From Halostella limicola (GTDB lineage Archaea > Halobacteriota > Halobacteria > Halobacteriales > Natronoarchaeaceae), in NCBI RefSeq assembly GCF_003675875.1, contig NZ_RCDI01000002.1:250786-314785 (forward strand): 64,000 nt of DNA, given 5' to 3'. The stretch's first letter is position 1, and every line of letters begins with the position of its first letter. A program made the position numbers and the translations under genes. The notes beneath the pieces are model-generated. The model was not told the origin of the DNA. It saw only the letters and a list, made by a program, of their open reading frames with translations, and did no database searches. This document shows positions 25,232-34,044 of this stretch, in pieces.

Positions 25232-25408
25232 TTATTTGGTAAAGAACGGCGGCTCGTCGCGTTCGTCGAGCGCCCACTCCAGCTCCGCGATGGCCCGCAG
25301 GAGTTCGACTTCCATCTCGTCCTCGACGGGCGTCGTCGGCGGGTCGTTCGCGTCGTATTTCTCCTCCAGCGCCTCGATCCGGGCCCGGATCTCGTCTTCC
25401 GATCTCAT
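25232..25408 (-). CDS. 58-residue hypothetical protein
   Basis: A small acidic protein starting at the ATG at 25408. Residues 1-20 (MRSEDEIRARIEALEEKYDA) and 30-50 (DEMEVELLRAIAELEWALDE) are two amphipathic helices separated by a proline-rich turn, and the last residues are PPFFTK. It looks like a helical hairpin that could dimerise. Such small proteins recur in haloarchaea without known function. Codon usage is like its neighbours, which supports a real gene. Confidence 0.62.
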   Translation of the reverse strand: MRSEDEIRARIEALEEKYDANDPPTTPVEDEMEVELLRAIAELEWALDERDEPPFFTK

Positions 25409-25776
25409 TGAATGGTTCGGGAAAGGAAGCCGAGGCTAATAGAAGGTGGTGCTTGCCGGCGGTCAGAGGGCAGAAGCGATAGCGGCGGCAGTCAGCCGCC
25501 GTCCCGCCGTCGCGGAAGTCGGTCGCCTATCGCTTGACGCCGCGGACGTCGATCTGGACGTCGGCGTTGCCGGGCAGGGCGTCGACGCCGACGACCGACA
25601 GCGCGGGCCGGCGGCCGTTAAAGAAGTCCGCGTCCGCCTCGCGGACCGCGGACGCCGCTCCCGCGTCCGTCAAAGCGAGTCGGTTCAGCTATTGCTAGCT
25701 CTACTGATGCGAACACTCATCGGGGACATTCCGACTGTTTTATGGTATTGCGAGCGGAGCGATTAGCACAAGCTAA
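25409..25776. other. gene-poor gap holding a decayed RidA fragment
   Basis: This 368-base gap contains no intact gene. It includes the RidA-like remnant at 25527-25688, an inverted repeat AGCGATAG (25475-25482)/CTATCGCT (25527-25534) with a GGCGGC/GCCGCC hairpin inside (25484-25500), and, at its right end, the promoter region of the regulator at 25777 (TTTTATGGTA around 25739). Confidence 0.6.
25527..25688 (-). pseudogene. C-terminal remnant of a RidA (YjgF/YER057c/UK114) family gene
   Basis: The minus strand is open for 53 codons without ATG or GTG, bounded upstream by an in-frame TAG (25689-25691). Its translation includes ADFFNGRRPALSVVGVDAL followed by PGNADVQIDVRGVKR. That matches the end of RidA-type proteins: F-F, then a R-P-A-x-S-x-V segment, a conserved L-P/G-x turn and a final acidic V-x-I-x-V strand. 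The N-terminal two thirds, about 75-80 residues, are missing and the sequence before it is AT-rich regulatory DNA. It is a deletion remnant rather than a frameshift that reading past would rescue. Confidence 0.55.
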
Positions 25777-26526
25777 ATGTCTACTGGTCAGCAGCGCAAC
25801 GAGCAGATGCGCGAGTTCGAGTTCGTCGTCCGGTTCGATCCCGGCGCGGACGAGTTGATGGACGTGTTCCGGAACCACTCCAGCCTGGTCGCCCGGTCGT
25901 CCGTGTGTTTCACCACCGAAGAGACGATGTGGCGCATTGACCACGTGAAGGGGGAAGCGGACGCGCTGGAGGCGTTCGACGACGTGTTCCTCGACGAGGG
26001 GCGGTGCAACGAGTGTCTGGACGTGCAGGACTGCGAGACCCCGCGGACGTACCACACCCTCGACCGGAAGGCGAACTCCCGCACCGTCTACACCTTCCGC
26101 GAGGAGGTCCACCGCTGTCGCTCCATCCCGTACTACGTGCTCCAGCACGTCGGGGAGGGCGTCGTGTTCGAGTCCCGGCGCAACGGCGACGAGTACCGCT
26201 GGCGGATCCTCTACTCCGGCGACCAGCCGATCGGGGAGCTGTACGACGCCATCGAGGAGAACCTGCGCGACGGCCTCGCGCTCGACGTCTCGCACATCTC
26301 CCGGGCGGGCAACTGGGACGCCCACTCGCGCGCCTTCGCGAAGCTGTCGCCGAAGCACTGGGACGTGTTAGAGACCGCGGTCGAGCAGGGGTACTACGAC
26401 CGGCCGCGCGCGGTCACCGTCGCGGATCTGGCCGACGACCTCGGCGTGCCGCGCTCGACCGTCCAGTACCGCCTCCGGACCGCCGAGGACCTCATCGTCT
26501 CGGAGTTCGTCGACGAGACGCTCTGA
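25777..26526 (+). CDS. Bat-type HTH_10 transcriptional regulator
   Basis: A 249-residue member of the haloarchaeal Bat-like family. Residues 10-180 form the N-terminal sensor-like part without a recognisable PAS or GAF domain; it has a cysteine pair in RCNECLDVQDCE (about 79-90) that could sense redox or metal. Residues 190-245 form the HTH_10 domain: LSPKHWDVLETAVEQGYYDRPR, TVADLADDLGVPRSTVQYRLR and EDLIVSEFVDE. Haloarchaea have many paralogues regulating stress or energy genes. Target unknown. It lies 72 bases before the nucleotidyltransferase gene on the same strand. Confidence 0.82.
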   Translation: MSTGQQRNEQMREFEFVVRFDPGADELMDVFRNHSSLVARSSVCFTTEETMWRIDHVKGEADALEAFDDVFLDEGRCNECLDVQDCETPRTYHTLDRKANSRTVYTFREEVHRCRSIPYYVLQHVGEGVVFESRRNGDEYRWRILYSGDQPIGELYDAIEENLRDGLALDVSHISRAGNWDAHSRAFAKLSPKHWDVLETAVEQGYYDRPRAVTVADLADDLGVPRSTVQYRLRTAEDLIVSEFVDETL

Positions 26527-26598
26527 CCCCGCACCGTGTCGGGCGGTCACATCTATCGAAGGATAAATGACTTACTACGGGGCGTCGACTGGTAGGGT

Positions 26599-27567
26599 AT
26601 GGACGCTGTCGTACTCGCTGGAGGATATGCAACTCGCCTCTGGCCGATCACGAAGAATCGGCCGAAGATGTTTCTGCCGATCGGCGACTCGACGGTCGTC
26701 GACCAGATCTTCGAGGAACTCGAAGCCGACGACCGGATCGACGATGTCTACGTCAGCACGAACGAGCGCTTCGCGGAGGACTTCGAGCGCCACCTCGCCG
26801 AGAGCGAGTACGAGAAGCCGACGCTCTCCATCGAGGACACCTCCGAGGAGGACGAGAAGTTCGGCGTCGTCGGCGCGCTCGCCCAGCTCGTCGAGCGCGA
26901 GGGCGTCGACGACGACATGCTCGTCATCGCCGGGGACAACCTGATCAGCTTCGACATCTCCGACTTCGTCGACTTCTTCCAGCGCAAGGGGGAGCCGACC
27001 CTCGCGGCCTACGACGTCGGATCGAAGGAACTCGCCAAGTCCTACGGGCTCGTCGAACTGGAGGGCGAGCGGATCGTCGACTTCCAGGAGAAGCCCGACG
27101 ACCCCAAGAGCACGCTCGTCTCCATCGCCTGCTACGCCTTCACCGCGGACACCCTCGGCGCGCTGGACGAGTACCTCGCCGGGGACAACAACCCCGACGA
27201 GCCGGGCTGGTTCATCCAGTGGCTGCAGTCCCGCCAGCCGGTGTACGCGTTCACCTTCGACGAGGCGTGGTTCGACATCGGTACGCCCGAGAGCTACCTC
27301 GAAGCCGTCGCCTGGCACCTGAACGGCGACAACCGCATCGCCGACGACGCGACGGTCGAGAACACGACCGTCGGCGAGAACGTCCACGTCATGAGCGGCG
27401 CCGAACTCGTCAACTCGAACGTCGACTCCTCGATCATCTTCCCGAACACGACCCTCATCGGGAGCGACATCCGCAACTCCATCATCGACCGCGAGACGGA
27501 CTTGGAAAACCTCGATCTGGCCGGGGCGCTCATCGGCGCGCACACGGAGATCAGAAACGGCGATTAG
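26599..27567 (+). CDS. sugar-phosphate nucleotidyltransferase
   Basis: A 322-residue NDP-sugar pyrophosphorylase. The N-terminal signature is LAGGYATRLWPITKNRPK (residues 6-23); the metal-binding GD is in VIAGDNLISFD, and VELEGERIVDFQEKP is the sugar-loop region. WFDIGTPESYLEAV precedes a C-terminal left-handed beta-helix of hexapeptide-like repeats (TVENTTVGENVHVMSGAELV, SSIIFPNTTLIGSDI). Substrate could be glucose-1-P or mannose-1-P with UTP, GTP or dTTP; sequence does not decide it. It would supply activated sugars for glycosylation; the nearest glycosyltransferase here is at 58340. Confidence 0.85.
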   Translation: MDAVVLAGGYATRLWPITKNRPKMFLPIGDSTVVDQIFEELEADDRIDDVYVSTNERFAEDFERHLAESEYEKPTLSIEDTSEEDEKFGVVGALAQLVEREGVDDDMLVIAGDNLISFDISDFVDFFQRKGEPTLAAYDVGSKELAKSYGLVELEGERIVDFQEKPDDPKSTLVSIACYAFTADTLGALDEYLAGDNNPDEPGWFIQWLQSRQPVYAFTFDEAWFDIGTPESYLEAVAWHLNGDNRIADDATVENTTVGENVHVMSGAELVNSNVDSSIIFPNTTLIGSDIRNSIIDRETDLENLDLAGALIGAHTEIRNGD

Positions 27568-27624
27568 GAACGGGGCGTAACGGCGACTAGGAGCGGCGGC
27601 GGGCGTCCGGCCGCCGACTGACGC

Positions 27625-28353
27625 TCACCCGAGCCGCGCGTCCGTGATCCTCAGCGTGCCGCGCGAGCCGTCCCACTCCGTCTCGTACTCGAGTTCGATG
27701 GGTCGATCCATGTGCGGCCCGTCGGTCACCAGCGTCTCGAACTCGCCGCCCTCGCCGAGGACGTGGACGCCGTACTCGTCGTTGAGCTCCCGGAGGTCGT
27801 CGAGCGCCTCGCGGTCTATCGTCCGGCCGAGCCACGACTCGTCGAGGCCGTACGCCGCCACCTGCACGACCGTTATCTCGAAGCCGGCGTCGAGCATCTC
27901 CTCGGCGAGCGCCTCGGGGTCGCGCTGCCAGAGGGGCGCGAACAGCTCGATCCCGAGACGCTCGCACATCCCCTCGATGCGGCTGGTCTGGTACTCGCTC
28001 TCGACGGCTCCCGCGGTGACGCCCGCGACGCCGCCCGCCAGCTCGTCGTCCAGCGCGGCGACCGCCGCCTCCAGCGGTTCGAGTTCGGCGTCGCCCTGCG
28101 CGCCCGACTCGGCGGCGTCCGCCGCGCCCATGTCGCCCGGGCGGACGTCCACCAGCGGGACGCCGACGCTCTCGGCGGCGAGTTCGGCGAGATCCGTCGC
28201 CGGGACGTGGTACATGTACGAGTCCTCCTCGGGGTGGACGGTGACGAGTCGGTCGACGGAGAGCCCGCGTTCGAGCGCCCGGTACAGCGCCCACGACGAG
28301 TCCTTGCCGCCCGAGAAGAGAGAGACCCACGCGCCCTCCGCAGTGTCTGCCAT
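27625..28353 (-). CDS. dph6: diphthine--ammonia ligase (Dph6 type)
   Basis: A 242-residue adenine-nucleotide alpha-hydrolase-like ATPase. The PP-loop SGGKDS occupies residues 14-19 (SLFSGGKDSSWALYRAL). The C-terminal half has the Dph6 hallmarks EYQTSRIEGMCERLG, LFAPLWQRDPEALAEEML, and LGEGGEFETLVTDGPHM (conserved GE-x-GE-x-ETLV). It amidates diphthine on elongation factor 2. A disordered acidic insert lies around residues 75-105. It begins 32 bases after the end of the neighbouring DUF373 gene, same strand. Confidence 0.88.
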   Translation of the reverse strand: MADTAEGAWVSLFSGGKDSSWALYRALERGLSVDRLVTVHPEEDSYMYHVPATDLAELAAESVGVPLVDVRPGDMGAADAAESGAQGDAELEPLEAAVAALDDELAGGVAGVTAGAVESEYQTSRIEGMCERLGIELFAPLWQRDPEALAEEMLDAGFEITVVQVAAYGLDESWLGRTIDREALDDLRELNDEYGVHVLGEGGEFETLVTDGPHMDRPIELEYETEWDGSRGTLRITDARLG

Positions 28354-28385
28354 GCTTGCGACGAGTGGCGGCGTGGATAAACCAG

Positions 28386-29537
28386 CTACGGACCGCCGCG
28401 GGGGACCTCCTCCTCGTCGATGCTCGTGCCGCCGAGGTGGGAGGCGATGCGGACGCCGATCAGGCTGACGAGCACGCCCGCCACGACGAACGTCGCGAGG
28501 CGCTGCCCCGCCGACAGCGAGAACGGCGTGACGGAGACGACACCGAGCCTGAGCGCGGGGACTTCGAAGGCCGGCAAGATGCCCGCCCGTTCGAGGAAGT
28601 ACGACGAGAAGCCGCGGACGACGAGGCCGACCGCGACCACGCCGAAGGGGATGTTCAGGTAGGAGCTGCGGACGCTGTCCTCCTGGATGGCGACGTCCAG
28701 CAGGCGGCCCGTGCTGGCCGCGAGCGCCGCCATCGCCAGCCACGGGACGCTGTCGTAGGCGAACTGCATCGCGGGGATGATCACGCCGTTCTCGCCGCCG
28801 AGGCTGGAGACCCCCAGCGCGCCGACGAACACGCCGACGAGCGACAGGCCCGCCGCGACGACGTAGGTGACGATGGAGACCCGCCCGGAGTACAGCGACT
28901 CCCTGACCCTGACCGCGAGGCCGGTGAGGTACTCGTCGATGCCCAGCCCCTTGTACAGCAGGAAGACGCCGATGACCGCGGTTATCGCCGACACCGCGAC
29001 CGCCGGCCCGGCGAAGTACGCGAGCACGGGGGAGACGAGCAGGGCGAGGCCGATGGGGACGAGGACCGTCTGGCGGAGCTCCTCGTCCGCGAGGAACTGC
29101 TTCAGGAGGTAGTACGTGGACTCGATGTCCCGGGCCTGCCGGACGACCACCCGGTCGACGGAGTCGACGCGGACGCGGCTCTCGACGATGGGGACCAGCC
29201 GCTCGTCCTGCGCGCTGTCGATGACGACGACGGCCGAGTCCGGGTCGTGCTCGGCGACGAGGTCGTCGAGCTGTCGCGCGACCGATCGGTCCGCGCCGAC
29301 GACGTTATCGCTCCCGCCGGAGACGACCGCGACGACCGCCTCCTCGTTCTCGTCCCGCAGGTCGCGGGCGACGCGGAGCGCCTCCAGCAGGCAGTTGACG
29401 CTGGAGTCTTCCGGGTCGGCGAGGCCGACGTCCGTCACGAGGGAGTGGACCGCTTCCCACCCGGAGACGGGCGTCGACAGCCCGGTCTTCCGGCCGATGT
29501 CGTCGGTACGGTCGACACACACGACGAGCGTGGTCAC
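28386..29537 (-). CDS. DUF373 family membrane protein
   Basis: A 383-residue protein of archaeal DUF373. A soluble N-terminal alpha/beta domain (1-150: TLVVCVDRTDDIGRKTGL, VAVVSGGSDNVVGADRSVARQLDDLV, SAVVVIDSAQDERLVPI) is followed by about seven transmembrane helices. The family is nearly restricted to archaea and its role is unknown. The start is a GTG at 29537; the ATG nearby is out of frame and stops at once. It is in a same-strand series SppA, DUF373, Dph6 with gaps of about 40 bases, probably one transcript. Confidence 0.85.
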   Translation of the reverse strand: MTTLVVCVDRTDDIGRKTGLSTPVSGWEAVHSLVTDVGLADPEDSSVNCLLEALRVARDLRDENEEAVVAVVSGGSDNVVGADRSVARQLDDLVAEHDPDSAVVVIDSAQDERLVPIVESRVRVDSVDRVVVRQARDIESTYYLLKQFLADEELRQTVLVPIGLALLVSPVLAYFAGPAVAVSAITAVIGVFLLYKGLGIDEYLTGLAVRVRESLYSGRVSIVTYVVAAGLSLVGVFVGALGVSSLGGENGVIIPAMQFAYDSVPWLAMAALAASTGRLLDVAIQEDSVRSSYLNIPFGVVAVGLVVRGFSSYFLERAGILPAFEVPALRLGVVSVTPFSLSAGQRLATFVVAGVLVSLIGVRIASHLGGTSIDEEEVPRGGP

Positions 29538-29578
29538 TGTGGATGCGTCATCGCGGTGGGAGAATAAAAACCCCCGAC

Positions 29579-30586
29579 TTACTTCAGTTCGAACTCGACG
29601 ACCGAGCCGTCGCGGTCGGCGAGAACGCCGGCGATCCCCCGCCCGAACGCGTGGGCGACCGCCTGCGCGCCGATGCTCAGCTTCTCGCCGATCCCCCGCT
29701 CCGGCTCGAACCGCTCGACCGTCGCCTCGTCGAGGTCCGCCCGCTCCGCGAGTCGCTCCTCGACGTCGTCGCGAGCGCCCAGCCCGTCGACCAGCCCGTT
29801 CGCGTTCGCCTGCCGGCCGTGGTAGATCCGGGCCTCGGTGTCGGCGACGAACTCGCGGTCGAGGTCGCGCGACTCCGCGACGAGGTCGACGAAGCTCTCG
29901 TAGCTCTCGTCGATGACGCCCTGGAAGTACGCCCGCTCGTCGTCCGAGATCGGTTTCATCGGGTCGAGCGTGTCCTTGTACTCGCCGCCGACGAACCGTT
30001 CGAGGTCGACGCCGTAGCGGTCGGCGAACTCCGCGAACTTCCGCTGGTTCGCGATGACGCCGATGCTCCCGACGAGGCTGTCCTCGTGGGCGACGAACTC
30101 GTCGCAGCCGCAGGCTATCATGTAGCCGCCGCTCGCGCACAGGTCCTTCGCGTGGGCGATCGTCGGCCCGTCGAACGACTCGACAGCCCGCCGGACGTCG
30201 TCGCTCGCGACCGGCTGGCCACCGGGGGTGTTCAGCTTCACCAGCAGCGCCTCGACGTTCCCGTCCGCGTCGGCCCGTTCGATCTGCTCGACGAGGTCGT
30301 CCGCGGACGCGCCCCCGGGACGGAACGGCATCCCGCCGCCGTCGGCGGTGATCGGTCCCGACACCTCCACCTCGCCGACGTTGTAGTCGGCGAACACCGA
30401 CCCCGCGACGTTGCCGGCGACTTTCAGCCCCGCGAGCGCCGTGGCCACGACGAGCAAAACGCCGAGGACGCCGGCGGAGGTTCTGGCCGGCACCAGCACG
30501 AACAGCCCCACGCCGACAGCGGCGGCGATCAGGGCGCCGACCGCGACGATCCCTACCTGTCCGAGCGACTGTAGCGTGTCTCGCAT
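29579..30586 (-). CDS. sppA: signal peptide peptidase SppA (S49 protease)
   Basis: A 335-residue membrane serine protease. Two N-terminal TM helices (about 11-33, 37-58) anchor it; the S49 domain follows. The catalytic pair is S152 in CASGGYMIACG and K204 in GGEYKDTLDPM, with KLNTPGGQP and SLVGSIGVI as family motifs. It degrades released signal peptides or membrane fragments in the plane of the membrane. Length equals the short archaeal SppA, one catalytic domain rather than the tandem E. coli form. First gene of the SppA-DUF373-Dph6 group. Confidence 0.9.
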   Translation of the reverse strand: MRDTLQSLGQVGIVAVGALIAAAVGVGLFVLVPARTSAGVLGVLLVVATALAGLKVAGNVAGSVFADYNVGEVEVSGPITADGGGMPFRPGGASADDLVEQIERADADGNVEALLVKLNTPGGQPVASDDVRRAVESFDGPTIAHAKDLCASGGYMIACGCDEFVAHEDSLVGSIGVIANQRKFAEFADRYGVDLERFVGGEYKDTLDPMKPISDDERAYFQGVIDESYESFVDLVAESRDLDREFVADTEARIYHGRQANANGLVDGLGARDDVEERLAERADLDEATVERFEPERGIGEKLSIGAQAVAHAFGRGIAGVLADRDGSVVEFELK

Positions 30587-30745
30587 AGGCGTCTCTGGAG
30601 TCGTGTTACGGGTCCGAACGGATAAGGGTGGAGGAGTGCGGCGTCGCGCGAGGCGTCGCCGGCGATGGAGAACGGCGACGCGCCGGGTCGTGTCGGCGGA
30701 CGCGTCGCTACGCCGGTGGAGAACGCAGAGTAGAGAGAAAACCGC

Positions 30746-31627
30746 TTACAGCAGCCCCGTCTTCTGGAGCTTCATCAGGTCCTCGGTGTCGAGGGTTTCG
30801 CCTTCCTTGAACTTCTGGTAGATCTCCTCGGCCTCTTCCTTGGCCTCCTCTTCCTTCTGCTCGCGCTCGGACTTGCGCTCTTCCTCCTCCTGCTTGTCCA
30901 GCTCGCGCAGGCGCTTCTGGACGCGGACGAAGTCCTCGTGGTGGCGGTCGGCCGCCTCCTGGGCCTCGACGAACTTCTCGTGCATCTCGTCGGCCTCGTC
31001 CCGGATGTCGTCGGCCTCGCGGTAGGCCTCGATCATCTGGTTGTGGTGCTCCTGGGCCTTGTCGGCGAGCTCGGTCACCTTCTGGTGGTGCTTGGAGGCC
31101 TCGGAACGGACGGACTCGGCCTTCTCGACGTACTCCTCGAGGTCCTCGTTCTGGTCGAGCTTCTCCTTGCGCTGCTGGTACTCCTCGCGCTTGGCCTCGA
31201 TCTTCTCGATGAGCTCGCGCTCGTCCTCGGTGCTGAGCACCTCGGTCTGCTGCTTGAACTCCAGTTCCTCGATCTCGTCTTCGAGCTCCTCCAGGTCCTT
31301 ACCCTCGTCGAGTTCGAGGTCGGACTTCATCTCCTCGACCTTGTCGAAGAGCTCGTTGGCCTTCGCGTTCAGCTCGTTGCGCTGCTCCTTGTGTTCCTGA
31401 ACCAGCTCGTTGAGCTCGTCGCGCTTCTCGCGGTGTTCCTGGGCCTCGTCGACCTTCTCGCGGGTCTTCGCGTTGAGGTCGTCGCGCTTGGACGCGCGCT
31501 CCGACGCCATCTGGTTCAGCTCGTTTCGTCGGTCGCGGAGCTGTCCCGCCTTCTTGATGAGCTGTCCTTTGGATTCGTTGTCGAGATCGTCCTCTGTGAG
31601 TTCGACGTTTTTCGATTGGTCTACCAT
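30746..31627 (-). CDS. coiled-coil protein (COG1340 type)
   Basis: A 293-residue charged protein that is helical almost end to end, with heptads from about 15 to 275 (KKAGQLRDRRNELNQMA, EHREKRDELNELVQEHKEQ, READDIRDEADEMHEKFVEA) and a short globular-looking tail TLDTEDLMKLQKTGLL. COG1340 members are broadly conserved in archaea; some databases call them phosphoserine phosphatase, but no HAD motif (DxDxT) is present, so that name is wrong here. A structural or SMC/Rad50-like bridging role is possible. A TATA-like sequence about 160 bases upstream (31789-31796) implies a leader of about 135 nt if used. Confidence 0.82.
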   Translation of the reverse strand: MVDQSKNVELTEDDLDNESKGQLIKKAGQLRDRRNELNQMASERASKRDDLNAKTREKVDEAQEHREKRDELNELVQEHKEQRNELNAKANELFDKVEEMKSDLELDEGKDLEELEDEIEELEFKQQTEVLSTEDERELIEKIEAKREEYQQRKEKLDQNEDLEEYVEKAESVRSEASKHHQKVTELADKAQEHHNQMIEAYREADDIRDEADEMHEKFVEAQEAADRHHEDFVRVQKRLRELDKQEEEERKSEREQKEEEAKEEAEEIYQKFKEGETLDTEDLMKLQKTGLL

Positions 31628-31879
31628 GTGTTAGTCAAACCTCTGTGCCATACCGCACCGACCCGGAGCAATCGCTGCTGACCGTGTGTTACTGACCGTG
31701 GATAAGGATTCCCTGTCATTCTGGCCGTGCGAGCGATGCTGCCGGAACGCCGGTGACGTTCTGGTACCAGTTAGTTGGGCAGGTTCGGTTATAAATGTAT
31801 CGGTGGTAGAACCACTGAAAACCGTTAGCAAGCGGCCCAGCGAGGCCGTGGAAACGGTTGACACACCCTCGCGCGGCGG

Positions 31880-33745
31880 TTATAAACGGTACTCGTTGAA
31901 GACGGTGCGGTCGGACAGCGTCAGGAGGAGTTCGAGCGACTCCGCGTCCGGCGGTATCGACGCCGCACCCGCGTCTACCCGCTCGCCCGGATCGACGGTC
32001 ACCGTCTCCGTCCCCTCCGCGTCGCCCGCCGCCCACGAGAGCGTGGGCTCGACCGGGTCCGGCCCGTCGTTGACGACGGTCACGCCGACGGCTCCGGGCG
32101 ACGGCGGTCCGTCGAGGACTGTCTGGACGGGTTCGAACGAGCGGGCGAGCGCCTCGTAGCTCGTCTTCTCCGTCCCGTCGTGCGCGAGGACGCCCATGCC
32201 CGCGCCCGGCGCGGGGTCCCGGAGCGCGAACGCCGCCGCCACGTCCGTTCCGCGCCGGCGGAGCGCGTCGGTGACGGTTTTCAGCGTCGCCGTCTGGTAC
32301 GCCTGCGAGGCGTCGATGCCGTCCGCGTCGACCTTCGCGGCGTGGGCCTCGGCGTCGAACCCCGGCACGGGGCCGTCGACGTCGGCCGCGAGCGCGCCGG
32401 CTCCGTACTCGGAGACGACCCGGCCCAGGTCGGGGTAGCGGTCGAGGAGCCACTCGGCGTCGGTCGCCGCGCCGTACTTCCACCCCGGGTAGAGGTGCGC
32501 GGCGTCTGGCGCGGTCCCGGGCGGCCCGGCCACCGGAAACGTCGGCACCTCGTCGGGGAACGCCTCGGCGACCGACTCGTCGGCGCCGTGGTCGTACTCG
32601 GTCCGCCAGGCGCGCCAGCGGAAGCGGTACCTGCTCGTCCGTCCGGCCCCGAGCGGCTCCGCGAACGGGTCGCGCGGGTCGTCGTGGACGCCGTACGCGC
32701 CGATACTGGGGTGGTGGCCGTACTCGTCGACGAGCGCCGCCGCGAGTTCGCGCCCGCGGTCGACGTCGTACTCCCGGGGGCCAGTGAGCGGGAGGTCCTG
32801 CCAGACCAGTAGCCCGGTCTCGTCACACGCCTCGTGGAACTCGCGCGGCGGGACGTGCGCGTGCGCGCGTACCAGATTCGCATTCGCCTCGGCCGCTCGT
32901 TCCACGTCGGCCGCTGGGTCGGCGGCGGGGAGGACGTTCACGCCGCGGGCTCGCACCCGCCGGCCGTTGACCAGCAGCCCGTCGTCCTCGTCGTACGAGA
33001 CCGTTCGGAAGCCGGTCGTCTCGCTGACGGACGTGTCGCCGAGTTTCGCCCGGACAGTGTAGCGGTGCTGGGGGCCGTGGTCCTGCGGCCACCACGGCGA
33101 GGGGTCCCGCACCGCCATCTCGCGCGTGACGGTCGTTCGCTCGCCCGCGTCGGCGGCGACCCGGACCCGCTCCATCGCGCCGCCGCCGCGAAAGCCCTCG
33201 GGGCGGAGCGAGAGCGTGACGTAGTCGTCGATCGGCTCCTCGGCGTCGACGGTGACCGCCGCCTCGATCGCGGCGTCGTCGCCGTCGAACCGCGGCGCGA
33301 CCGAGAGGTCGTCGAGGAACGTCGCGGGGCGGACGCGGACCTGCGCGTCCCACCAGATACCGGGGACCGCGGCCTCGTCGGGGAGCGTCTCGGTCGCCTG
33401 CACCCCGCCGAAGGCGTCCTCGGGCGCGCGGCACTCGACGACGAGCTCGTTGCGTTCTTCGGGGTCGAACTCGTATCTCGCCGGCGCGAAGTAGGCGTCG
33501 TGGTCGCCGAGCAGTTCGCCGTTCATCCAGACCCGGGCGTGGGCGTACAGGCCGCGGAGTTCCAGCACCGTCCGCTGGGCGTCGCCGGCGCGGGGGTCGT
33601 CGAACCGCAGGCGGTACGCCACCGCGTCCTCGCCCGCGAACCGCTCGGGGCGTCCGGGCACTGTCACGTCGACCCACTCCTCGGCGTCCGGAGGCGTTCC
33701 GTCGTCGTTCGGATCGACCGCCGCCGCTGTCCACGTGCCCGTCAT
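31880..33745 (-). CDS. glycoside hydrolase family 2-like protein with altered acid/base site
   Basis: A 621-residue GH2-architecture protein: jelly-roll sugar-binding domain (1-145), Ig-like domain (150-250), TIM barrel (255-480) and a C-terminal beta domain (500-621). The barrel is recognisable by RRVRARGVNVLPAADP, ANANLVRAHAHVPPREFHEACDE and LLVWQDLPLTGP. The nucleophile is intact at E446 (GRVVSEYGAG). At the acid/base position the usual N-E dyad is D355-D356 in HHPSIGAYGVHDDP. Relatives are beta-galactosidases, mannosidases and glucuronidases. I chose the ATG at 33745 over one eight codons upstream. It diverges from the small zinc protein at 33858. Confidence 0.8.
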   Translation of the reverse strand: MTGTWTAAAVDPNDDGTPPDAEEWVDVTVPGRPERFAGEDAVAYRLRFDDPRAGDAQRTVLELRGLYAHARVWMNGELLGDHDAYFAPARYEFDPEERNELVVECRAPEDAFGGVQATETLPDEAAVPGIWWDAQVRVRPATFLDDLSVAPRFDGDDAAIEAAVTVDAEEPIDDYVTLSLRPEGFRGGGAMERVRVAADAGERTTVTREMAVRDPSPWWPQDHGPQHRYTVRAKLGDTSVSETTGFRTVSYDEDDGLLVNGRRVRARGVNVLPAADPAADVERAAEANANLVRAHAHVPPREFHEACDETGLLVWQDLPLTGPREYDVDRGRELAAALVDEYGHHPSIGAYGVHDDPRDPFAEPLGAGRTSRYRFRWRAWRTEYDHGADESVAEAFPDEVPTFPVAGPPGTAPDAAHLYPGWKYGAATDAEWLLDRYPDLGRVVSEYGAGALAADVDGPVPGFDAEAHAAKVDADGIDASQAYQTATLKTVTDALRRRGTDVAAAFALRDPAPGAGMGVLAHDGTEKTSYEALARSFEPVQTVLDGPPSPGAVGVTVVNDGPDPVEPTLSWAAGDAEGTETVTVDPGERVDAGAASIPPDAESLELLLTLSDRTVFNEYRL

Positions 33746-33824
33746 CACTACTCGCGACACTGTACCCACGTGAAATAATTGTTACGTCGTCGCTTCACTT
33801 TCACTTTCACTCCGCGGACGGGTC

Positions 33825-33833
33825 GCTTTAACA
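33825..33833 (+). promoter_or_regulatory. TATA-like box of the small zinc-protein gene
   Basis: GCTTTAACA lies 25-33 bases before the ATG at 33858. Upstream (33795-33810) is a short run of three CACTTT-like units. Confidence 0.55.
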
Positions 33834-33857
33834 ATAGGTGGCGGCGAAGCGCCGAAC

Positions 33858-34019
33858 ATGCTCGAACGGCTCACCGCGACCTGCGAGGACGACGCCTGCG
33901 AGCGGCCGCTCACCGAGGAGAACCTGATGCTGGAGATGGAGCGCGACGGCGGCGTCCGTCGCGCCTACGAGTGCGACTGCGGCGCGGTCACGGTGACCGT
34001 CGTCAAGCGCTCCCGCTAA
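33858..34019 (+). CDS. 53-residue cysteine-rich small protein
   Basis: Starts at the ATG at 33858 with a well-placed TATA-like box. Cysteines at 9, 14, 39 and 41 (ATCEDDACERP and YECDCGAV) could form one zinc site with unusual C-x4-C and C-x-C spacing. The last residues VTVTVVKRSR form a basic strand. It is 25 bases before the DUF371 gene on the same strand and likely cotranscribed. Small haloarchaeal zinc proteins of this kind act in varied adaptation traits; this one is not recognised. Confidence 0.68.
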   Translation: MLERLTATCEDDACERPLTEENLMLEMERDGGVRRAYECDCGAVTVTVVKRSR

Positions 34020-34044
34020 GTGCCGGCGTCGGCAACCGGCGGCC

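Noticed and set aside
30746-31627. Phosphoserine phosphatase
   Set aside because: No HAD catalytic motif; the protein is a coiled coil (COG1340).
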